Position numbers and translations under genes: made by a program
Notes under the pieces: generated by a model
The model's input: the letters and a program-made list of their open reading frames with translations, nothing else
Database searches by the model: none
What the model was told of the DNA's origin: nothing
In this document: piece after piece, positions 1 to 4,034 of the stretch
Layout of the letters: every line of letters begins with the position of its first letter
Position numbering within the stretch: position 1 is the stretch's first letter
DNA from: Chloroflexota bacterium
Lineage (GTDB): Bacteria > Chloroflexota > Dehalococcoidia > Tepidiformales > Tepidiformaceae
NCBI GenBank assembly: GCA_963169135.1
Contig: CAUJEQ010000131.1
Span: 1 to 6,049 of the forward strand
Direction of reading: 5' to 3'
Length of the DNA stretch: 6,049 bases

Positions 1-1
1 C

Positions 2-1657
2 ACCCAGGACAAGGCGCCGATGAGCATCTTCTGGGATACGAGCCCCCTCACCGTCGAAGGCACGTCCATCACCAACCCGCGCCAGGGCGAGCCCAAGACC
101 GAGGGGCTCATCTCCGCGCGCGCCGCCCTCGGTGGCTCCCAAAACGTCGGCGCCTTCCGCGCCGCCCAGGAGGGCGGGGTCGACAACGTCATCGAGACCG
201 CCAAAAAGCTCGGCATCACCACCCTCCACCAGCACTTCGACCCGACCTTCCAGGACCATGGGGCGATCACCTACGGCGCTTCGATCGCCACGGGCGGTGC
301 GAACATTCGCGCCATCGATATGGCCTACATGGATGCCACCATCGCCAACATGGGCAAAATGATCGGTACTCCCCACCTGGCCCGGTACGTCGAAGTCGAC
401 CAGCTCGAAACAGAAGTGACCACCCGGGGCGCCGAACAGAAATTCGAATTCGGCCGCGGCCACATCCGCATCCCGGGCACCCGCGAACTCGACCCAATCG
501 TCGTCCTGGAAGTCCGCGACAAGGACGGCGGCATCCTCTACACTCAGCCCAAGCCCACCGAGATCCAGGTCATCGATGCCGGCTCGGTCTGGCTGCTCCA
601 CTCGATCATGTCCGACTGCACGGCCCGCTTCATCATCTGGCGTTGTGGCGGCTCGAATAATGACCGCGGGCTCGACTTCTACTCCGACGGGGTCCGCATC
701 CCCTCCGGCGTAAAGACCGGCACCCAGCAGGGCCCGCTCCGCGCGAGCGATACGCTCGAAACCTGGATGACCGGCTACACCCGTCATGCCGCTACCGCCG
801 TCTGGGTCGGCAACGCCACCAACGAGCTCGTGGACGACAGCAACTTTGCCGCAGCCGACACGACGATATGGCTCTGGAAGAACTGGATGGGCACCTACCA
901 CTCCCTCCTCGTCCAGAAGGGTGTCGGCGATGTCGGCAAGGGCTTCGACGACCTTCGCCCATCCAACGTTGCCCAGCGCAGTTTCGACACGCCGGCAACC
1001 GACCGGACCATGGAAAAACCCTTCAAGTACTGCGACCAGTCGGTCACCTCCTGGGTGCGCACGGATGTGAAGTACGAGTCGCAGTGCGAGGAGAAGGAGA
1101 TCGACACGCGGAACGGCTACCTCGCATCCGACGACACACCGTCCCAATTCCGGGAGACGAAGAAGTTCGTGAAGCTGCCGGGGTTCAAGGCCGACCTTGC
1201 GGAAGAGCTGGCAAAGGAGTTCGGGATCCCCATCGCGCCAACCGAGAAGAGCACGGGGCAAGTCGCAATCGCCATTTCGAACCTGACCAACGGGCGCACG
1301 ATCACCTCGACTACCCAGGTGGTCGGCAGCGTCCAGCCGCCGAAGCTGAAGAACTGGAAGCTCGAGATCGGCGAGTCCGCGAAGCCCGAGGAGTGGAAGA
1401 CCATCGGCTCGGGGACGACCCCGGTGAACAACGGTGTCCTGGGCGTGATCGATGTGCGCGGCCTGAAGGACGGTGTCTACACGGTTCGCCTGAGCACGGA
1501 CGACGGCAAGGGCCTCTCCACCACGGTCCTCATTAACGTGCGAAAGGGCAACCAGACGCCGGGTCCGGGCACCCCGACCGTTCCCGGAGGCGCGACTCCA
1601 ACGCCGTTCACCGGTGCACCGCCGCCTCCGCCGTCCGAGGGGACGCCCCAGCCGTAA
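2..1657 (+). CDS. Class A penicillin-binding protein (transglycosylase/transpeptidase), 5'-truncated
   Basis: This is the C-terminal 551 residues of a bifunctional peptidoglycan synthase that cross-links stem peptides outside the membrane. The reading frame is open to the window edge, so the true start, membrane anchor, glycosyltransferase domain and the SxxK serine motif lie upstream. The first ATG, at 20, is internal. Visible transpeptidase motifs are SQN (the SxN motif, bases 137-145, fragment residues 46-48) and KTGT (bases 713-724, residues 238-241), followed by a typical GYT...AVWVGN strand. After the domain come two cysteines (residues 344 and 362) that could form a disulfide. Next is a beta-rich module at about residues 444-516 with a DGVYTVRL strand, a type I associate with Chloroflexota enzymes. 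The last ~35 residues are rich in Pro, Gly and Thr, with a run of five prolines. The frame ends at TAA 1655-1657. The family call is secure, but the exact orthologue is not. Confidence 0.93.
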   Translation, partial: TQDKAPMSIFWDTSPLTVEGTSITNPRQGEPKTEGLISARAALGGSQNVGAFRAAQEGGVDNVIETAKKLGITTLHQHFDPTFQDHGAITYGASIATGGANIRAIDMAYMDATIANMGKMIGTPHLARYVEVDQLETEVTTRGAEQKFEFGRGHIRIPGTRELDPIVVLEVRDKDGGILYTQPKPTEIQVIDAGSVWLLHSIMSDCTARFIIWRCGGSNNDRGLDFYSDGVRIPSGVKTGTQQGPLRASDTLETWMTGYTRHAATAVWVGNATNELVDDSNFAAADTTIWLWKNWMGTYHSLLVQKGVGDVGKGFDDLRPSNVAQRSFDTPATDRTMEKPFKYCDQSVTSWVRTDVKYESQCEEKEIDTRNGYLASDDTPSQFRETKKFVKLPGFKADLAEELAKEFGIPIAPTEKSTGQVAIAISNLTNGRTITSTTQVVGSVQPPKLKNWKLEIGESAKPEEWKTIGSGTTPVNNGVLGVIDVRGLKDGVYTVRLSTDDGKGLSTTVLINVRKGNQTPGPGTPTVPGGATPTPFTGAPPPPPSEGTPQP

Positions 1658-1693
1658 GCGCCCGGTTCGCGTAGACTGCGCCCAGCTTCCCGT

Positions 1694-1698
1694 GGGAG
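1694..1698 (+). promoter_or_regulatory. Ribosome binding site of the rhodanese gene
   Basis: GGGAG lies five bases before ATG 1704. It decides this start over the upstream in-frame ATG at 1614, which lies inside the penicillin-binding protein gene and has no comparable site. Only 46 bases separate the two genes. A TAGACT hexamer at 1672-1677 could be a -10 element, but I find no matching -35, so read-through transcription from the upstream gene is equally possible. Confidence 0.7.
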
Positions 1699-1703
1699 AC
1701 ACC

Positions 1704-2543
1704 ATGGCCGATTACGCCCACCCCGAACTGCTGGTCGAGCCAGACTGGCTGGCCGCGCACCTGGATGACCCCAATGTGCGGGTGATCGACTGCGCTGTGC
1801 TCGAGGCCTATCGCCGCGCGCATATCCCCGGCGCGGTCCACCTGCCCGTCCACTACTACATCAAGGAAGACGGCCCGCCCGGGGCTGAACACGGGACCTT
1901 CGTGATGCCCCCGCAGCAGTTCGAGGAACTGATGGGCAGGCTCGGAGTGAGCAACGACACCCTTGTCGTCCCCTACGACGACAACAACCACCTGGTTGCC
2001 GCGCGCATGTGGTGGGTGCTCAAGTACTACGGGCACACCAACGTGAAGGTGTTGAACGGTGGATGGCACCGCTGGCTGACCGAGGGCCGCCCTGCCACGT
2101 TCCACGCGACCCGGCCTCCAAAGGCATCCTTCGCGGCCACGCTGCACCCTGAGCTGGTCGCGGATGCGGGCTATTTGAAGGCAAAGCATGCCGATCCTGG
2201 CTGCCAGGTACTCGATGCCCGCACCGACGCCGAGTGGGACGGGACGAACGACCGCGGAAACAAGCGGGTCGGCCGGGTACCCGGGGCGCGCCACCTCGAA
2301 TGGTTGCGGTTTGTGGAGACCGCTGATACCCGGCGCTTCCTTCCCGCGGACCAACTCGAAAAGCTCCTCGCAGAAGCCGGGTTCACGCGTGGCAAGGAAA
2401 CCATCACCTATTGCCAGGGCGGCATCCGCGCGGCGCATGCCGCCTTCACGATGGAGCTGCTGGGCTGGCAGAACGTGCGCGTCTACGACGGTTCCATGCG
2501 CGACTGGGCCAACCGTGACGACACGCCGCTCACTCTCGACTGA
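1704..2543 (+). CDS. Two-domain rhodanese-type sulfurtransferase
   Basis: This 279-residue protein matches the usual length of thiosulfate or 3-mercaptopyruvate sulfurtransferases, cytoplasmic enzymes that move sulfane sulfur from a donor to cyanide or a thiol through a cysteine persulfide. The N-terminal domain (about residues 8-130) has the CH2A-like IPGAVHLP segment (41-48), then YDD at 91-93 and a WW pair at 103-104. It lacks a catalytic cysteine in its loop, as is normal for the structural half of this family. The C-terminal domain (about 150-279) has the VLDAR strand (169-173) and the active-site loop CQGGIR beginning at Cys237 (TGC at 2412-2414). The loop CQGGIR does not match the mammalian-type CRKGVT or bacterial mercaptopyruvate-type CGSGVT, so I do not name the donor. 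There is no signal peptide. The gene follows the penicillin-binding protein by 46 bases and ends 26 bases before a strong hairpin. No functional link to the upstream gene is evident. Confidence 0.93.
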   Translation: MADYAHPELLVEPDWLAAHLDDPNVRVIDCAVLEAYRRAHIPGAVHLPVHYYIKEDGPPGAEHGTFVMPPQQFEELMGRLGVSNDTLVVPYDDNNHLVAARMWWVLKYYGHTNVKVLNGGWHRWLTEGRPATFHATRPPKASFAATLHPELVADAGYLKAKHADPGCQVLDARTDAEWDGTNDRGNKRVGRVPGARHLEWLRFVETADTRRFLPADQLEKLLAEAGFTRGKETITYCQGGIRAAHAAFTMELLGWQNVRVYDGSMRDWANRDDTPLTLD

Positions 2544-2569
2544 GGGGGCGGAAACAGGACGAAACGAAA

Positions 2570-2603
2570 CGGGCCACGCAATCTGCGTGGCCCGCTGGCT
2601 TTT
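2570..2603. terminator. Probable bidirectional intrinsic terminator between convergent genes
   Basis: A perfect 10-bp inverted repeat (CGGGCCACGC, loop AATCT, GCGTGGCCCG; 2570-2594) is followed on the plus strand by CTGGCTTTT. On the minus strand the same stem is followed by TTTCGTTTCG. It lies 26 bases after the rhodanese stop codon and 24 bases after the stop codon of the last minus-strand small gene, as expected for one hairpin serving two convergent units. The T tract is better on the minus strand and short on the plus strand, so termination of the rhodanese transcript may be less efficient. Confidence 0.8.
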
Positions 2604-2618
2604 CGGTTCGCGGAGGGG

Positions 2619-2846
2619 CTATACGACCGGAGCGGCGGGCTCTTTCGATTCGTCCTTCACGCGCTCGTAACGGAGGAGGGCTTCGAGGGTGAAGCCGAGG
2701 TCCGCCCTTTCGCAGAGCGAGCTGCAGTAGGTCATCTTCATGGAGCTTGGCGACTTCCGCCAGTCGTAGCGGAGGCTGCACCGTGCGCAGACTTTGATGT
2801 GATTGAGGTTCATCCCGGTCGGGCCGGGTCCGATTGGCGTATCCAC
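2619..2846 (-). CDS. Small four-cysteine zinc-finger-like protein, copy A (GTG start)
   Basis: This predicted 75-residue protein is the most downstream of three tandem paralogues. Four cysteines at 20, 23, 41 and 45 give C-x2-C-x17-C-x3-C, a likely single zinc site. Between them is the family core RYDWRKSPS followed by KMTYC, and after them LCERADLGFT and an aliphatic segment resembling a short helix. The core is one residue shorter than in copies B and C. The charged C-terminal tail (residues ~60-75) is not conserved. I prefer GTG 2846 because GGGAGGA lies five bases before it. The internal ATG at 2813 (Met12) has no such site, and a longer reading back to 2951 adds sequence unlike the paralogues. 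The arrangement resembles, from memory, the DUF2256 family (CxxC...FxWRKKW...YCSxxC), a treble-clef-like fold. That relation is an inference, and function is unknown. There is no signal peptide or membrane segment. Confidence 0.8.
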   Translation of the reverse strand: MDTPIGPGPTGMNLNHIKVCARCSLRYDWRKSPSSMKMTYCSSLCERADLGFTLEALLRYERVKDESKEPAAPVV

Positions 2847-2851
2847 GGTGT

Positions 2852-2858
2852 TCCTCCC
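2852..2858 (-). promoter_or_regulatory. Ribosome binding site selecting the GTG start of copy A
   Basis: On the minus strand GGGAGGA is followed by ACACC and then GTG 2846-2844. This is the only strong Shine-Dalgarno sequence near the copy A start, so it favours GTG over the internal ATG 33 bases downstream. The resulting N-terminus places the first cysteine at residue 20, close to residue 17 in copy B. Confidence 0.7.
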
Positions 2859-2927
2859 ATTTGCCCGGCTTCCCCGCCCCCGCGAGGGGGGTCGAGTGCC
2901 GGTTCCACATCCAGCGTAGACCCCAGC

Positions 2928-2952
2928 GGTGAGTTGCGCAAAGCGACTCACC
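2928..2952. repeat. Inverted repeat in the copy B-copy A spacer
   Basis: Arms GGTGAGT (2928-2934) and ACTCACC (2946-2952) are perfect complements. On the plus strand the stem extends inward by one G-U and two G-C pairs to leave the loop GCAAA. On the minus strand, the sense strand for these genes, the inner extension has one C-A mismatch. It begins 31 bases past the copy B stop codon. No T tract follows on the minus strand, so it may be a weak terminator, an RNA processing or stability hairpin, or a protein-binding palindrome. Confidence 0.5.
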
Positions 2953-2982
2953 TTACGTTCTCGTTACGCTGGCGCCCCCGGG

Positions 2983-3192
2983 TCAGGCGGCGATCGCGAG
3001 TTCGCGCGGCGCGCGCTCAACGCGGAGCAGCGCATCGATGGTGAATCCGAGGTCAGCTTGTTCGCAGAGCGAACCGCAATAGGTCATCTTCAGAGAGGTG
3101 CTGGGCGAGCGGCGCCAGTCGTAGCGGAGGCCGCAATGGCGGCATTCCTTGATGTTGGTGGGGTCGCTGATGGAAGTCAGTGTTGCGGTCAT
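2983..3192 (-). CDS. Small four-cysteine zinc-finger-like protein, copy B
   Basis: This predicted 69-residue protein is the middle member of the tandem trio. Cysteines 17, 20, 39 and 43 form C-x2-C-x18-C-x3-C. The core between and after them reads GLRYDWRRSPS, then LKMTYCGSLCE and ADLGFTIDALL. The last part probably forms a short helix, giving a treble-clef-like layout (inference). ATG 3192-3190 was chosen because GGAGGAG (bases 3200-3206 on the minus strand) lies seven bases upstream. A longer in-frame start at 3261 would add an arginine-rich stretch absent from the paralogues. The N-terminal 12 residues and the C-terminal tail after the helix are not conserved among copies, whereas the core is nearly identical to copy C. 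I cannot assign a function: zinc binding is likely, and DNA, RNA or protein binding are all possible. Confidence 0.85.
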   Translation of the reverse strand: MTATLTSISDPTNIKECRHCGLRYDWRRSPSTSLKMTYCGSLCEQADLGFTIDALLRVERAPRELAIAA

Positions 3193-3322
3193 CTCGGTTC
3201 TCCTCCGGGTTCTTACCCTCGAACTCCAGCCTATTCGCCGAACATTGCCGTCACGCCCCACCGGGGATGGAGACGGCCTCCGTCGTTTGGCCGACGACTG
3301 TGATTGGCGTTACACAATGCCC

Positions 3323-3514
3323 TCAGGCGGCCAGCAGATCTCGCCAGGCGGTGCGCACCACGCGCATCTCGCCAAGGAGACCGTCGATGGTGAAACCCAG
3401 TCCCGCCCGTTCGCACAGGCTTCCGCAGTAGGTCATCTTGAGTGATCCGCTGGGGGAACGGCGCCAGTCGTACGGAAGTCCGCAGTGCTGGCAAGTCCGC
3501 ATGTGACTGGTCAT
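3323..3514 (-). CDS. Small four-cysteine zinc-finger-like protein, copy C
   Basis: This predicted 63-residue protein is the first gene of the minus-strand trio and the one facing the divergent intergenic region. Cysteines 8, 11, 30 and 34 give C-x2-C-x18-C-x3-C. The core is GLPYDWRRSPS, then LKMTYCGSLCE and GLGFTIDGLL, so it keeps the family signature with a Pro for Arg change after GL. The N-terminus is the shortest of the three: only seven residues precede the first cysteine. ATG 3514-3512 has GAGGAG (3522-3527, minus strand) seven bases upstream, in a context (GAGGAGAAC) close to that of copy B. The C-terminal tail (RVVRTAWRDLLAA) differs from both other copies and could be a short amphipathic helix. 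Function is unknown. If the trio is transcribed from one promoter, that promoter should lie upstream of this gene. Confidence 0.85.
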   Translation of the reverse strand: MTSHMRTCQHCGLPYDWRRSPSGSLKMTYCGSLCERAGLGFTIDGLLGEMRVVRTAWRDLLAA

Positions 3515-3532
3515 GTTCGTTCTCCTCGCGGC

Positions 3533-3546
3533 CGGGATGAGTCCCG
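3533..3546 (-). promoter_or_regulatory. Small hairpin in the copy C leader
   Basis: CGGGA (3533-3537) and TCCCG (3542-3546) are inverted around a four-base loop. On the minus strand this reads CGGGACTCATCCCG and ends six bases before the GAGGAG ribosome binding site of copy C. The stem is only five base pairs, so it may be chance in GC-rich DNA, but it is placed where it could modulate ribosome access or bind a regulator. Confidence 0.3.
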
Positions 3547-3592
3547 AAGGCTCCTCCCTTCAATCATCGGCAGCCGCGCACCCGTTGTTCAC

Positions 3593-3607
3593 TAGGGGGA
3601 AACCCTT
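3593..3607. promoter_or_regulatory. Candidate operator palindrome 1 (copy C side)
   Basis: TAGGGGGAAACCCTT is an imperfect palindrome with AGGG and CCCT arms separated by a five-base spacer. It has the same geometry as the better palindrome at 3743-3757 and agrees with it at 12 of 15 positions. It lies about 80 bases upstream of the copy C start, a position suited to an activator or repressor of the trio. The regulator is not in the window. An inverted repeat with an A-rich centre is compatible with a dimeric helix-turn-helix regulator (inference). Confidence 0.4.
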
Positions 3608-3742
3608 GCCTCCTCCTCTGGTCCACGCAGACATGGCCCCGGGAACCCAGGATCTGCGCCGCCGGGTGGCCGACCCGCAGTGCCGATGGTTCGATCCGGG
3701 CCCGGCATCTCAACCTGCCTGCCCCGCTTTATTCACGCGGTG

Positions 3743-3757
3743 TAGGGGTAATCCCTA
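3743..3757. promoter_or_regulatory. Candidate operator palindrome 2 (pgi side)
   Basis: TAGGGGTAATCCCTA has perfect arms that extend to six bases (GTAGGG 3742-3747, CCCTAC 3753-3758) around the spacer GTAAT. It shares the TAGGGGnAAnCCCTn pattern with the site at 3593-3607. It lies 20 bases before the ATG of the possible small ORF at 3778 and about 275 bases before pgi. The AT-rich neighbourhood (TTTATT at 3728-3733, TAAT in the spacer) is unusual for this window and may mark a promoter. Confidence 0.45.
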
Positions 3758-3777
3758 CCCTGTCTTGTCGAAACACA

Positions 3778-3996
3778 ATGCAGATGGAATACCAGATCGG
3801 CGCATCCATTCGTCCGCGCTCTCCCCGCGTTATCGAGGAAGTCCGCAGCCCGATTGCGGGCCGGCTCTTTCGCGCCGGCGAGATCACGATCACCGGCGCG
3901 GTCGTCGTTACGCCCTCCGGGCAATCGCATGCCTCCCCGGCAGGGCCGTATTCATCACCCGATCCATCCTGCGCACCGTTCACTGTCCTGCCGTAA
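3778..3996 (+). CDS. Possible small hypothetical protein or leader ORF
   Basis: This ATG-initiated 72-codon ORF lies between palindrome 2 and pgi and ends with TAA 38 bases before the pgi start. Its first ~50 codons have GC-rich third positions like neighbouring genes, and the protein alternates plausible polar and hydrophobic stretches (for example RVIEEVRSPIAGRLFRAGEI). The last 20 residues are Ser- and Pro-rich and look non-coding. No Shine-Dalgarno sequence precedes ATG 3778 or the in-frame ATG at 3784, so it would need leaderless or weak initiation. I recognise no family. It may equally be a chance open frame in high-GC DNA. Confidence 0.25.
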   Translation: MQMEYQIGASIRPRSPRVIEEVRSPIAGRLFRAGEITITGAVVVTPSGQSHASPAGPYSSPDPSCAPFTVLP

Positions 3997-4003
3997 GGTG
4001 TAG

Positions 4004-4022
4004 GGCGGCGGCGCCCGCCGCC
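4004..4022 (+). promoter_or_regulatory. GC-only hairpin abutting the pgi ribosome binding site
   Basis: GGCGGCGG (4004-4011) and CCGCCGCC (4015-4022) form a perfect eight-pair stem with the loop CGC. The next base begins the Shine-Dalgarno sequence GGAGGAG. Such a stem in the 5' leader could limit ribosome access, act as a pause or processing site, or block read-through ribosomes from the upstream small ORF. It has no T tract, so it is not a standard terminator. Confidence 0.5.
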
Positions 4023-4029
4023 GGAGGAG
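4023..4029 (+). promoter_or_regulatory. Ribosome binding site selecting the pgi GTG start
   Basis: GGAGGAG is followed after five bases (TGTGC) by GTG 4035. Another in-frame GTG at 4029 overlaps this site and is therefore unsuitable. The long upstream extension of the frame to 3513 has no family similarity. Confidence 0.8.
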
Positions 4030-4034
4030 TGTGC

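Larger units (their letters stand above)
3515..4034. other. 520-base divergent intergenic region between copy C and pgi
   Basis: This region separates the minus-strand trio from plus-strand pgi. A reading frame continuous with pgi runs through it, but it shows no recognisable domain and in particular no transaldolase sequence. It contains two related palindromes (3593-3607 and 3743-3757), a small hairpin next to the copy C ribosome binding site (3533-3546), a possible 72-codon ORF (3778-3996) and a GC-only hairpin beside the pgi ribosome binding site (4004-4022). I find no convincing -35/-10 pair in either direction. The part between 3608 and 3742 is GC-rich and holds only a weak TGCCG...CGGCA inverted repeat (3681-3707). 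Confidence 0.6.

Noticed and set aside
1614..1703. An upstream ATG that would lengthen the rhodanese by 30 residues.
   Set aside because: It overlaps the penicillin-binding protein gene, adds a basic sequence atypical of the family, and has no ribosome binding site, unlike ATG 1704.
1608..2438. A long minus-strand open frame opposite the rhodanese gene.
   Set aside because: It is the complement shadow of a well-recognised plus-strand gene in high-GC DNA and shows no family features.
2929..3303. A plus-strand open frame across copy B.
   Set aside because: It has no recognisable features and no good ribosome binding site, and it runs antisense to a gene supported by conserved cysteines and paralogues.
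2832..3310. GATTGGCGT occurs at 2832 and again at 3302, suggesting a repeated element.
   Set aside because: The match is only nine bases. One copy lies in the copy A coding start and the other in a spacer, with no shared flanks.
3533..3546. A DosR-like box (TTCGGGACT) upstream of copy C on the minus strand.
   Set aside because: Only one half matches. The second half and the spacing differ from the known 20-base palindrome, and it lies next to the ribosome binding site, so it is kept only as a weak hairpin.
3688..3697. GGTTCGATCC resembles a tRNA T-loop.
   Set aside because: The flanking five bases on each side do not pair as a T stem, and no acceptor, D or anticodon arms are found on either strand.
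3513..4034. A long in-frame N-terminal extension of pgi, as might be expected for a transaldolase fusion.
   Set aside because: The translated sequence shows no transaldolase motif and looks like random high-GC coding, and a strong ribosome binding site supports GTG 4035.
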